Of a stretch of DNA of 64,000 bases, positions 1-8,003 are shown in pieces. The stretch's first letter is position 1, and every line of letters starts with the position of its first letter. The notes below the pieces were generated by a model. That model was not told where the DNA came from. It did not search any database and saw only the letters and a program-made list of their open reading frames with translations. The translations under genes were made by a program, and so were the position numbers. This DNA is from Eubacterium sp. UBA3279 (lineage in GTDB: Bacteria > Bacillota > Clostridia > Lachnospirales > Lachnospiraceae). The stretch covers positions 1 to 64,000 of the forward strand of contig DETV01000048.1 in the NCBI GenBank assembly GCA_002361775.1, given 5' to 3'.

Positions 1-112
1 ACACACCATATTTTCCTGAATAACAGAGAAACAACCGATTTCTCATAATGTACCTGATGGCTACTCAACTGAGCAGCCATCTTTTCGATTTTCCAGACAC
101 CGTCTGGAATTT
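1..112. other. ICE intergenic stretch with two hairpins
   Basis: No ORF is supported here. Two inverted repeats are visible: a 12-bp stem with one mismatch at 56..81 and a 6-bp stem (CCAGAC/GTCTGG) at 93..107. Both lie just downstream, on the minus strand, of the hydrolase gene that ends at 113. Neither is followed by a T-run in that direction, so they look like RNA-stabilising or processing hairpins rather than classical terminators. Confidence 0.35.
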
Positions 113-1852
113 TTAATACGCCGGAATACCGTATCCATAGATATTGCTGCTTCCGACTGCGTACTGTCTTTGCTTGCAGGCGTCGCCTGAGTTACCCTCT
201 ACGGTATAAACTGTGCCGTTCTCACACTTCTCTACGATACCAACGTGGTCTGTTGTACCGTCGCCTTCCCAATCGAAGAAGATAATATCTCCTGCCTTTG
301 GTTCATAAGTGCGGTCTTGCCATTTTCCATTTGACTTAAACCAGTTTGCACCGTCCACACAACCTGCAAATTTCGGAACAAGTCCACTTTCAATATATCC
401 GCATTGGTCAGCACACCAAGATACGAAGCAGGCACACCATTCCACTCGGCTGTTAAAGCCATACCAGCTCCAGTAAGGTTGTCCGCCCTGATTGCCTACC
501 TGCGTCAAGGCAACCTCAACAATCGCCTGATTACCTCCGGCAGTAAAGGCTCGCCCATACGGATAGTACCTCAGAACGTGAGCGACATACTGCGTATCTC
601 CATAACTGCTCCACCCAAGTCTGGAAGCCTGCATTGTCGAAAATTCTACTGCATTGGCATAGGAATATCCACCATAATTTGTTTTTGCCCAAGAAATATA
701 CCCATTACCAAAGTTGTAGCCTTGCAGGGCAAGTTTGATATGCTCCATATCTATCGGACTTTCCACTTCTGCCAAAGTAAGAGCCGCTTTCAATTCCTGA
801 ACTCCACACTGGATAGAATATTCAGGGTCTTTAATTCCATTGGGTTCGTGCGGATACCTCGTATTGAAACTTCCCTCTGCTGCCTGCATAGGGTCAAGCC
901 CTCTTCCGCCGCTTTCTTGCATCATAACCGCCTTGATAAGTTCTACATACTCAGGAACGCCGTACTCTTTGGCATATTTCTGTATGATAGGTTCATAGGC
1001 TTCTACCTCTGCACTTACCGGAGTATAGGAATTACTGTCACTTCCTCCTCCAAACATTGCTACGGCAGCACCAAACAACACGACAATCATAATAACCAGC
1101 ACCGCTATCCAACCGCCTGCGGCGATTGCTGCTACAAGTGCTTTTGTCCCTGCAATAATCGCTTTGACTGTCGCAACGGTAGCTCTCGCTGTGGCTTTGA
1201 CGGTATCTGCTGTAGCTTTTGCCGCTTTCTTTGCCGCCTGAGCTGCTTTCTGTGAAGCCTTAACCGTTGCCTGAGCGGTTTTCTGTGCGGCTTTTGCCGT
1301 CTGCTGACTAGTCTTAATGCTTGCCCTTGCGGTATGCTCGGCAGTCTTAACAGACCTCTGTGTTGTTTTTGCCGCTTCCTTACCTGCAAGTTTAATATTC
1401 TTCTTTCCTGCGGAAGTCGCAGATTGTTTAACCATTTTCTCCGGCTTTTCAAGTGTCCTGATTGCCGATGTTGTTTGCGTCTGTGCTGAAGAACTACCAA
1501 CCGTTGTAGGTCTACCTTGCGTTTTCTGAGCGTTCATTGCCTTTTCTGCTCTCTGCTGTTTGAAACGCTGTATGCCCTCTTTGGCAGATTGAATATTCTG
1601 CTTTGTTTCCTGAACGCCTTTTCGTCCGACTTTATCAAAAGCATACGCACCTTTATGTGCGATTTCATCAATTCCGGCTTCCGTCTTATCGGCAGCATAT
1701 TCTTCCGCAGTATTCTCATTTGTATTTACCGAATGTTCTGCTTTGTCCTTTGTGGCGATATATGCCTGTTTCATTTTCTGATCGGCAATGGCAGCTTTAT
1801 CCAAGGTCTTTATCGTGCCTTTGACTGTTTCTCTTGTTTTAATATCAGCCAC
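113..1852 (-). CDS. Bifunctional cell wall hydrolase of the ICE (lysozyme-like + CHAP), VirB1-like
   Basis: The 579-aa protein should open peptidoglycan locally for the conjugation channel, like Orf14 of Tn916. From the N-terminus it has a polar region to about residue 130, then a striking Ala/Lys/Thr-rich stretch (about 130-242, full of KAAQ, KAAK and TVKA units). One membrane helix follows (about 246-268), so this tail should be cytoplasmic. After the helix comes a lysozyme-like domain (about 285-430) with a catalytic Glu in MMQESGGRG. The C-terminal CHAP-type amidase/endopeptidase domain (about 445-579) has a Cys in EWCACFVSW, a His in DHVGIVE and a following VEGNS. The start is a GTG, 6 nt after GGAGG. 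The gene is the last of the visible transfer operon. The domain calls are firm; the role in channel assembly is inferred from family and context. Confidence 0.9.
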   Translation of the reverse strand: MADIKTRETVKGTIKTLDKAAIADQKMKQAYIATKDKAEHSVNTNENTAEEYAADKTEAGIDEIAHKGAYAFDKVGRKGVQETKQNIQSAKEGIQRFKQQRAEKAMNAQKTQGRPTTVGSSSAQTQTTSAIRTLEKPEKMVKQSATSAGKKNIKLAGKEAAKTTQRSVKTAEHTARASIKTSQQTAKAAQKTAQATVKASQKAAQAAKKAAKATADTVKATARATVATVKAIIAGTKALVAAIAAGGWIAVLVIMIVVLFGAAVAMFGGGSDSNSYTPVSAEVEAYEPIIQKYAKEYGVPEYVELIKAVMMQESGGRGLDPMQAAEGSFNTRYPHEPNGIKDPEYSIQCGVQELKAALTLAEVESPIDMEHIKLALQGYNFGNGYISWAKTNYGGYSYANAVEFSTMQASRLGWSSYGDTQYVAHVLRYYPYGRAFTAGGNQAIVEVALTQVGNQGGQPYWSWYGFNSRVEWCACFVSWCADQCGYIESGLVPKFAGCVDGANWFKSNGKWQDRTYEPKAGDIIFFDWEGDGTTDHVGIVEKCENGTVYTVEGNSGDACKQRQYAVGSSNIYGYGIPAY

Positions 1853-1866
1853 ATCAAACCTCCTTC

Positions 1867-2361
1867 CTAAGCCGGTTGAATAACTCTCTTGAATTTTGTC
1901 GAACTGTCGGCAATATACTCGTTAATCAATCGGCTTTCTGCTTTTGTTTCGGGATAAGCAGTAATAGAGATTGTCTTTGCGTTCCAGTCAAGAGTGTAGC
2001 TGTCGCTTGCAACATTTGTGATGTGGTGCTGTGCTAGAAAATCTCGTAAATGCTTCATTTCTTCAAGGTCATCGGACATAATAACATTCACATAGGTTCT
2101 GTCCTTTGACATTTTCTCATTGATAAAGCAGGCGAGAGAACAACCCACACCACCTGCAACAGCAACAACAAACATTGCAATCTCGTTATTCGCAGAAACA
2201 ACTCTTTTCGTTATCCAAAAATAAATGAAGTCGGATATGATAACCGCAATGCCTGCAAGTATCCACCGACTTCTTTGTACTAATATTGTTTTTGTGGTAC
2301 TTAGGGCATTGTCCGCAACCTTTGCTACGAACAACACCGCTAAATTTATCAAACTAATCAT
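1867..2361 (-). CDS. Integral membrane protein, DUF5698/DUF2179 (UPF0316)-like
   Basis: This 164-aa protein has about three predicted membrane segments in its first 90 residues and a soluble C-terminal domain of about 75 residues. The N-terminal pattern (D-NALSTTK---VQRSRW followed by a hydrophobic run with an FIYFWI element) resembles the UPF0316/YebE family, and the C-terminal part matches a DUF2179-like ferredoxin-fold module. The biochemical role is unknown; chromosomal relatives are uncharacterised membrane proteins. It sits between sortase and hydrolase genes in the transfer operon. Its RBS (AAGGAGGG) overlaps the stop region of the sortase gene, so the two are probably co-translated. 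The family assignment is from memory of motifs and is moderately sure. Confidence 0.65.
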   Translation of the reverse strand: MISLINLAVLFVAKVADNALSTTKTILVQRSRWILAGIAVIISDFIYFWITKRVVSANNEIAMFVVAVAGGVGCSLACFINEKMSKDRTYVNVIMSDDLEEMKHLRDFLAQHHITNVASDSYTLDWNAKTISITAYPETKAESRLINEYIADSSTKFKRVIQPA

Positions 2362-2378
2362 ACAAGGCTTATCCCTCC

Positions 2379-3146
2379 TTACTCAGCCACTTTCTTTGCC
2401 ACGACAACCATTCTTCCGTTGTTACGGGAATACTCGCAGGTAGAAAGCGTAATCAATTTATCTCCATATTCTGCATTGACTCCTGTATCATATATAGCAA
2501 GTTCCTTGCACTTAGCAATATACGCATTGAAATCATCTGCCGTATCTGCATTGACAAAATCATAGTATCTGAAGCTATTTGGACTGTCTGTATATACTTC
2601 TGTCTTGAAAGCAACCACTACTTCGTATTTGCCTTTCTCGGTCAGCGTATCAAACTGAATGGTTTTATGCTTTTTCCAAAAAGATTTATCGACATACTTC
2701 ATCAATCCGGCGAACATCGACTTGTCGTTCATATGATGACCGTAGATAACAAGGTTATCTGACGGAGCGTCCACATCGCAGTTTTCCTGCACATACGGGC
2801 AACCATAAACTGTGTAGCCTTTATCAAATCCGTGTCTTAGATAGAAATTCGGATTGTCTTTTGACTGCATAACCGGATAGTTGATTTTTGTATCCTCAAC
2901 TTTTATCCAACCGACCATATCGTTGTTCTGCATATACAGTTCCTGATAGTCCGGCAGAAAGTCCTTATCTTCGGAATAGGACATTGCATCTTCCATATCA
3001 TCTGTATCCTCGATGGCTTCAATCAAGTTATCATAGAGTTCTGCCTGTTTTTTTGAGTCGCAATAGTCTTTGACCAAGAAGCCAACACTCACAGCAAGTA
3101 CAACGCTTAATAGCGATATAACCGCAATTCTTAATTTCTTATTCAT
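2379..3146 (-). CDS. srtB: Class B sortase
   Basis: The 255-aa membrane-anchored cysteine transpeptidase cleaves sorting signals and attaches surface proteins to peptidoglycan. It has one N-terminal membrane helix (about 7-27). The sortase barrel carries the catalytic His in YGHHMNDKSMF, the Cys in TLSTCEYS and the Arg a few residues later in NNGRMVVV. The arrangement and length fit class B rather than class A. The likely substrate is the element's own adhesin (23806..28056), which ends in a TPKTG signal; clostridial SrtB enzymes are known to accept (S/P)PxTG-type motifs. The RBS is only moderate (AAAGG, distant). Domain call is firm; the substrate is inferred. Confidence 0.93.
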   Translation of the reverse strand: MNKKLRIAVISLLSVVLAVSVGFLVKDYCDSKKQAELYDNLIEAIEDTDDMEDAMSYSEDKDFLPDYQELYMQNNDMVGWIKVEDTKINYPVMQSKDNPNFYLRHGFDKGYTVYGCPYVQENCDVDAPSDNLVIYGHHMNDKSMFAGLMKYVDKSFWKKHKTIQFDTLTEKGKYEVVVAFKTEVYTDSPNSFRYYDFVNADTADDFNAYIAKCKELAIYDTGVNAEYGDKLITLSTCEYSRNNGRMVVVAKKVAE

Positions 3147-3158
3147 CGTTTTATACCT

Positions 3159-3560
3159 TTACCTTTCCATATCTTTTCGTTTGGACGGAGTCAAATCTCT
3201 ACAATATTCTGGATACCTGAGTTTGATACCCTCCATAAAGTAGGGAGCATATCCGCAACAGAATAATTCATCCGGTGTGAAAAGGTTTTCTTTTCCCTCC
3301 TCCGTAAAACCGTTCCAAAGATTAAAGGCAAGGTGGCAGACCTTGACTGTTCCACTGGTCTGCCAGCCACCATACATCCCCTCCGGCACAATGCAATCGT
3401 TCTTAAAATCAAACATTTTTCCGATATTCATTCTGGTTTCTTCTGAAATGCCCATCACATAGAAAAACGCCTGATGATAGCAGTCATTGTGTCTGCACTT
3501 TTCGAGATTTTCAAAGACGAAATCTCTGTGTGCTTTGTTTCTGAATTGAATTTTTGCCAT
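3159..3560 (-). CDS. Small conserved ICE protein (DUF6075-like)
   Basis: This soluble 133-aa protein has no signal peptide or membrane segment. It is rich in aromatic residues, His and Cys (for example KCRHNDCYHQAFFYVMG and DELFCCGYAPYFMEG). It resembles a family repeatedly found between the VirB4 and sortase genes of clostridial conjugative elements; I recall the label DUF6075 but cannot check it. A longer reading frame starts at 3587, but the AAGGAGGTG lies 6 nt before the ATG at 3560, which is therefore preferred. No function can be assigned. Its position between virB4 and srtB suggests an accessory transfer role. Confidence 0.7.
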   Translation of the reverse strand: MAKIQFRNKAHRDFVFENLEKCRHNDCYHQAFFYVMGISEETRMNIGKMFDFKNDCIVPEGMYGGWQTSGTVKVCHLAFNLWNGFTEEGKENLFTPDELFCCGYAPYFMEGIKLRYPEYCRDLTPSKRKDMER

Positions 3561-3573
3561 AGAAAACACCTCC

Positions 3574-5907
3574 TTATAAGCCTTCACCGGGCTTCGTCGT
3601 CATCAAGCGGTACAACTTCGTATTCTTCGGGAACTTGTTTGCAAACGGTACAAGAGAACTGCCAACCTTGATAAGTCCGTGTCCTGCATCAACATTCGTG
3701 ATATACGAAAGCTGAAGGTCGGAGATATTCAAAAGCTTTGCAAGTTCCAGTCTGTCGGTAGAAGCCTGATTGAGCATAATGATAAACTCGCTGTTTGCAA
3801 GCATTGTTCTTGCGGTATGGCTCTGTAAGAGGTCGTCCACATTCTGCGTGATACCGGTTGCGTATGCACCGTACTTTCTTACACGCTTCCAGAGTGTAAA
3901 GAGGAAGTTTGCAGAATACTCGTGTTGGAACAAGAGGTAAATCTCATCAATGAAGATAAAGGTATGCTTACCCTTTGCTCGGTTCTGTGTGATTCGGTTC
4001 AAAATGCTATCGAGGACGACAAGCATACCGATTGGCATAAGCTGCTTACCAAGGTCGAGAATGTCATAACAGATAAGTCGATTGTGAGTGTCTACATTTG
4101 TCTGCTTTGCAAATGTGTTCAGCGAACCGTGGGTAAACAACTCAATAGCAAGAGCGATTTCCTTTGCTTCCGGCTCATCCTGTTTGAGAAGTTCATCTCT
4201 GAAATCCTGCAAGGTCGGAACCTGCCCGGTGTAATCATTCTGCTGATAGGTGCGGTAAACGCTTGCAGTGCAACGGTCAATAATGGACTTCTGCTTTGCT
4301 CCGAGATTTGTACCGCCGATAAGCTGTTCGCAAAGGGACATAATAAACTCGGATTTCAAGATAACAGGATTTGCTCCGTCGCCATAGTCCTTGTTCATAT
4401 CCATTGCATTGATATGGTTTTTCGATGTTGCGGAGATATTGATAATCTCTCCACCAAGTGCATTTACAAGGTGGGAATACTCCCTCTCAGGGTCGATGAT
4501 GATTACATCGGCGTCGGAAGAAAGGATAATATTTTCAATCTCCCCCTTAGCCGCAAAGGACTTACCGCCACCAGATACACCGAGGATAAAGGAATTACCG
4601 TTAAGAAGCTGTTTTCTGTCGGCAATTATCATATTTTTACTGATAACATTCTGACCGTAGTAAATACCGTTCTCGTGGTAAATATCCTGAACTCTGAACG
4701 GAATAAACACTGCAAGGCTCTCGGTTGTAAGGGTTCTGAAGGTATCAATTTTCCTTGTACCGTATGGCATAACGGTATTGAGTCCGTCCATCTGCTGAAA
4801 TTTAAGAACCGCAAACTGACAAAGATGCTTTCTCGCTGTTGTGAGCAACGCTTCTGTATCGTTATCGAGCTGTTCTTTGGTATCTGCGGTATGCACCATC
4901 GTAAGCACTGCGAACATCATTCTCTGGTCACGGGTGGTAAGGTCATCAAGAAACTCTTTCATTTCCTTTTTCTGCTGTTCCATATCATAAGGAACGGTTG
5001 CCGAAAAGTTATTGTTCATATTCTGCTTTCTCTGCCAGTTCGTGATGTTGGTTTCTACACCGAGCAATCTGTTTTCGGCTTCTCTGACTGCTTCATCGGT
5101 AGGAACAGGTACAATATCAATGGACATCATCAGATTTCGGTTCATATCCGTAAGTTCCGCCACCATACTGTCCTTGATATAGGACGCATATTCACGTAAA
5201 AAGATAACTCTGCCATAACGATTGCCGATTTTGAAATAATCACTTTCAAATTCTAAAGAGTCCGGGCAAATATAGTCCTTGAAATCGTGTCCTTTCTTTC
5301 GGGTTTCCTTAACATCAAAGTGATACGAGGTTTCCTCTCCCACACGGAAGAAATCGTGAATAATGCGAAGTCGCTCATCTGTTTCAAGTTCCACGCACTT
5401 ACTGCCAAGTCGTGAAAAGTGTGAAATCAAATCCGCACCCACACGGGCAAAATAAGTTCTTGCGTCGTCTACATTCTTTTTGTTGATGGAGATGGTCACA
5501 TACTTATCCTGCACCGTTGAATTTGCTCCCGTCGCCTTATCAAGAAGCATTTTATTGTATTCCTCTCGATACTCATCAAGTTCATCTCCGGTTTCAGGAA
5601 TAAGGATTGTTTTCTCAAAGTCCAAACGGTTCAGTCGTCTGTTGTTGATAGTGAGCTTTGTTGTTGCTCCACTGTCAAGAGAGTTAAGCAGTTCCGAATA
5701 CTCAAGGAACATCGCTTCCTTATCTTCTCGACTGGCAACCGCATAGTTAATATCCGTAAACTTAAAAGATTTGGAATACTTATCTTTGCCCACTCTGAAA
5801 ACACCGTCGTCATAGATGGCAGTAACCGGAATACAGTCCTGCACACCCTTCGGTACAACGAATTTTTCCTTATCCTGCTTAAAGATGTTGTTTAATGTCT
5901 TAATCAT
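3574..5907 (-). CDS. virB4: VirB4/TraE-type conjugal transfer ATPase
   Basis: The 777-aa AAA+ ATPase is expected to energise assembly and substrate transport of the type IV secretion system at the cytoplasmic face. The N-terminal half (about 1-400) is the VirB4 accessory domain. The Walker A motif GVSGGGKS is near residue 444, a VIIIDPEREY strand follows, and the Walker B region is HTFIFIDEIYLLF near 640, followed by a TGITQNVDDLLQS sensor-like segment. This is the usual length for the Gram-positive family. The reading frame stays open to a TTG at 5940, but the ATG at 5907 lies downstream of AAAGGAGG and is the better start. It overlaps the end of prgI by 8 nt, suggesting coupled translation. 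Confidence 0.95.
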   Translation of the reverse strand: MIKTLNNIFKQDKEKFVVPKGVQDCIPVTAIYDDGVFRVGKDKYSKSFKFTDINYAVASREDKEAMFLEYSELLNSLDSGATTKLTINNRRLNRLDFEKTILIPETGDELDEYREEYNKMLLDKATGANSTVQDKYVTISINKKNVDDARTYFARVGADLISHFSRLGSKCVELETDERLRIIHDFFRVGEETSYHFDVKETRKKGHDFKDYICPDSLEFESDYFKIGNRYGRVIFLREYASYIKDSMVAELTDMNRNLMMSIDIVPVPTDEAVREAENRLLGVETNITNWQRKQNMNNNFSATVPYDMEQQKKEMKEFLDDLTTRDQRMMFAVLTMVHTADTKEQLDNDTEALLTTARKHLCQFAVLKFQQMDGLNTVMPYGTRKIDTFRTLTTESLAVFIPFRVQDIYHENGIYYGQNVISKNMIIADRKQLLNGNSFILGVSGGGKSFAAKGEIENIILSSDADVIIIDPEREYSHLVNALGGEIINISATSKNHINAMDMNKDYGDGANPVILKSEFIMSLCEQLIGGTNLGAKQKSIIDRCTASVYRTYQQNDYTGQVPTLQDFRDELLKQDEPEAKEIALAIELFTHGSLNTFAKQTNVDTHNRLICYDILDLGKQLMPIGMLVVLDSILNRITQNRAKGKHTFIFIDEIYLLFQHEYSANFLFTLWKRVRKYGAYATGITQNVDDLLQSHTARTMLANSEFIIMLNQASTDRLELAKLLNISDLQLSYITNVDAGHGLIKVGSSLVPFANKFPKNTKLYRLMTTKPGEGL

Positions 5908-6265
5908 TATTCTTGTAAGCCTCCTTTGTCTTTTTCTCAATGCTCGGTTTCATCAGTTCTAAATAGGTGTTTGTGGAGTGAAATACCAACTTCTTGGGCA
6001 TAAGAAATTCAGACTTAATCCACGCCCATATAAATTTCTCCGCTGTCATTCCGTTGTATTTCACAAATCCGAGAGCCGCAAACGGTGCTGCTCCCAAAAT
6101 ACACACCCACGATACTGTTTCTGTTCCAAGATGCGGTTTGAGTAAGAAGTACAACCCTACTGCCACACCACACGCAAGGACAGAAAAAATGAACTGTCTG
6201 AGCGACAGCCCAAAGAACATTGATTCTGTGTAATTTCGTATTTCTCTGTTAATCTTCACTTCCAC
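5900..6265 (-). CDS. PrgI family membrane protein (VirB3-like)
   Basis: The 121-aa protein matches the PrgI family of Gram-positive conjugation systems. It begins with a conserved polar N-terminus (MEVKINREIRNYTES), has two adjacent membrane helices (about 25-70, separated by a short LGTETVS loop) and a basic C-terminal tail. PrgI-like proteins are thought to act as the VirB3 equivalent, docking VirB4 at the membrane, and the gene directly precedes virB4 as expected. The start is a GTG after AAGGAG with long spacing. The first 17 nt overlap the end of the frameshifted gene upstream, so translation is probably coupled. Confidence 0.88.
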   Translation of the reverse strand: MEVKINREIRNYTESMFFGLSLRQFIFSVLACGVAVGLYFLLKPHLGTETVSWVCILGAAPFAALGFVKYNGMTAEKFIWAWIKSEFLMPKKLVFHSTNTYLELMKPSIEKKTKEAYKNND

Positions 6266-6534
6266 AGTTCTTCACGCTCCTTAACAAGCAAGTATTTGTT
6301 TCAAATCGGTCAGGTTCAGCATCAACTCTGACATCTCCGGTTGTAATATACGCAATATTCTTTTTCGGAATATAGCAAGAACCTAAGAGCAAATCGGTAA
6401 TGAGAAAAATATCCTCATCATCTGCTCTTTGAAAAAGGCTGACGATTGTTTTCTTCCCTTTAAGTTCATAATCTTCAGCCGCCTGAACGACCTCGCCGGT
6501 AACGAGGTGTAAGTTATATCTGTACTGTTTTCAT
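6249..6534 (-). pseudogene. Small ICE gene, frameshifted near its 5' end
   Basis: Reading from the ATG at 6534, translation hits TAA after six codons (MKTVQI*). Removing a single A at codon 6 opens a frame of about 94 residues that begins MKTVQYNLHLVTGEVVQA and runs to a TAA at 6249, just inside the start of prgI. The long frame has a normal protein composition, an acidic middle (ADDEDIF) and no start codon of its own. The ATG overlaps the TGA of the upstream 56-aa gene (ATGA), as expected for a coupled gene. It is either a real +1 frameshift, a sequencing error or a site of programmed frameshifting. The function is unknown. Confidence 0.6.
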
Positions 6535-6701
6535 TTGTTTTTCCTTTCTCTGCGAATCGGTCGAATTTTAGAAGGCACGACACAAATATCCGTAAGACAA
6601 ATACGCTCGCCCCTTCTTTTACCGCCGTTATACACGCAGGCTTTACATCTACGGTCAGCAGAGAAATATTTCTGCCGACCTGTCCTGTTTCTGTTTTTCA
6701 T
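6531..6701 (-). CDS. Small basic Cys-rich protein of the transfer operon
   Basis: The 56-aa ORF starts 9-10 nt after a GGAGG and ends in an ATGA overlap with the next gene. It is very basic and has four cysteines in a CxxC...C...C pattern (RRCKACVYNGGKRRGERICL and then DIC), which would suit a small zinc-binding or nucleic-acid-binding fold. It is not recognised as a named family. Good RBS, tight packing between the VirB6-like gene and the following small gene, and a coding-like composition make it likely to be real. Confidence 0.6.
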   Translation of the reverse strand: MKNRNRTGRQKYFSADRRCKACVYNGGKRRGERICLTDICVVPSKIRPIRRERKNK

Positions 6702-6716
6702 TTTCTTGAACCTCCG

Positions 6717-7553
6717 TTATAAGCCCATCATTTCTCTGATAATACGGTCACTCATCTTTACTGCACCAACAAGAACAAGCATATTAAATACAAGTTCTCC
6801 GATATATGACCATACCTGTGTAACTGCCGCAGCGTCCGGGTTTACTACCGGCGGACTTGACGCAAACAGTGAGAAGATTATGCAGGCAAGCACGATTACT
6901 GCACCTTCAAGCAGTACCGCACAGTAACTTTTAATAAAACTCTTGCCCACATTCTGCGTTGGTTCTCCGGCAAAGGTAGATAGCGGTATCGGTGCTAATG
7001 CCGTATACATATACAGTTTGAAAAATCTGCCGTAAACCGTCATTATCAGAATGAATGACAACACCGTAATAAAAAGACCGCCTATCAGAGTCACTGCCCA
7101 TAGCGGAATGCTTTCAAAGAATCCGCAGTCCTCAATGGTTGTTACCATTTCGGATGGGAACGTCGTTTGATTCGGTGTTCCAAATCCCGATGATGTCATA
7201 ATGGTTGAAATGATACCTTGAACGATATTGAATAAAGCAAGCATAAGCTCCATACCGTAGGTTATGACACCTTTGGCAATGGCAAAGCGAACAAACAATT
7301 TCAATGCGTGTTCCGGCTTTTTCACATCGGTAAAGCTGCCACAGGTACGGACAACGCCTACCACAAAGAACAGTACTAATAGTGCAAGCCCGATTGCCTG
7401 AATTGCTCCGTTAATTGTTACCATCACATTCCATATGCTTCCGCCTTTGAAATTCTGCGGTGTTGTGGTTAAAAGCTGCCATATCTCGCTTAATTTATCG
7501 TTCCAAGTTTCAAGAGCGTTTTCGAGGTTTTGAACTACCCAGTTATCGCTCAT
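6717..7553 (-). CDS. VirB6/TrbL-like polytopic conjugal transfer protein
   Basis: This 278-aa protein has about five or six hydrophobic segments (for instance near 47-70, 95-120, 150-185, 205-230 and 245-265) and a short soluble N-terminus. It matches the TrbL/VirB6-like family that forms the inner part of Gram-positive mating channels (CD1112-type proteins of C. difficile elements). It lies between Maff2 and PrgI, the usual order in this ICE family. The ATG is preceded by AAGGAGGTG. A hairpin upstream (7571..7606) may lower its expression relative to Maff2. Confidence 0.85.
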   Translation of the reverse strand: MSDNWVVQNLENALETWNDKLSEIWQLLTTTPQNFKGGSIWNVMVTINGAIQAIGLALLVLFFVVGVVRTCGSFTDVKKPEHALKLFVRFAIAKGVITYGMELMLALFNIVQGIISTIMTSSGFGTPNQTTFPSEMVTTIEDCGFFESIPLWAVTLIGGLFITVLSFILIMTVYGRFFKLYMYTALAPIPLSTFAGEPTQNVGKSFIKSYCAVLLEGAVIVLACIIFSLFASSPPVVNPDAAAVTQVWSYIGELVFNMLVLVGAVKMSDRIIREMMGL

Positions 7554-7570
7554 TCATTCGCACCTCCTTG

Positions 7571-7606
7571 TAAAAATGGAGGCATACCCGTTTTGGCGAG
7601 TATGCC
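7571..7606 (-). terminator. Intercistronic hairpin between Maff2 and the VirB6-like gene
   Basis: GGCATAC (7581..7587) pairs with GTATGCC (7600..7606), with inner C-G pairing, and on the minus strand the stem is followed after a few bases by five T residues. This has the form of a weak intrinsic terminator. Because the genes either side belong to one operon, it probably works as an attenuator giving more Maff2 than channel protein. Confidence 0.55.
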
Positions 7607-7625
7607 CCGTGATAACTGTTGCTTC

Positions 7626-7985
7626 TTAGCCTGTGATAAGAGTAAGGATTTCTTTTGCGAAAGTAATGATGATACCTCCGGCAAGAGTAAGAAAACCGTT
7701 TGCTCTCTGGGACGGGTCGTGGGACTTCAAAGAAAGTCCGACCTGCACGATACCGAAGCCGAGCAGGATAAGTCCAATTGCACGGATAAGTCCGAAAATG
7801 AAATCGGACAGATTGTTTACTACCGTGATAGGGTCGTTTGCCGCAAATGCGGTTACACCTGTGCCGAGTACAATGGTCATTGCCAGTACCGCCACACAAT
7901 ATGCACGGTAGCCTTTCTTAACCTTTCCGGTCATAGGCAGTTTAGAGGTTGCTTTGTTTTCTGTGTTTCTCTTAAAAAATCTCAT
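7626..7985 (-). CDS. Maff2 family mobile element membrane protein
   Basis: The 119-aa protein has an N-terminal basic segment, a first hydrophobic helix (about 28-48) ending in an AFAAND signal-peptidase-like site, and two further helices (about 60-85 and 95-115) separated by a short polar loop (SHDPSQRANG). This is the Maff2 family, typical of clostridial ICEs next to VirD4. It is thought to be a pilin-like or VirB2-like small transfer component, though that role is not proven. Two ATG codons are available; the one at 7985 has the better spacing (8 nt) from AGGAGG. The signal-peptide-like N-terminus is longer than in many family members. Confidence 0.85.
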   Translation of the reverse strand: MRFFKRNTENKATSKLPMTGKVKKGYRAYCVAVLAMTIVLGTGVTAFAANDPITVVNNLSDFIFGLIRAIGLILLGFGIVQVGLSLKSHDPSQRANGFLTLAGGIIITFAKEILTLITG

Positions 7986-8003
7986 TATCATTTCCTCCTG
8001 TGA

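Noticed and set aside
404..1255. A 283-aa plus-strand reading frame antisense to the hydrolase gene
   Set aside because: It mirrors the coding bias of the minus-strand gene, has a Cys/His/Phe-rich composition, no RBS and no recognisable domain. It is a shadow frame.
3922..5199. A 425-aa plus-strand frame antisense to virB4
   Set aside because: No RBS, no domain, and full overlap with the clear VirB4 ATPase; the length results from codon usage on the opposite strand.
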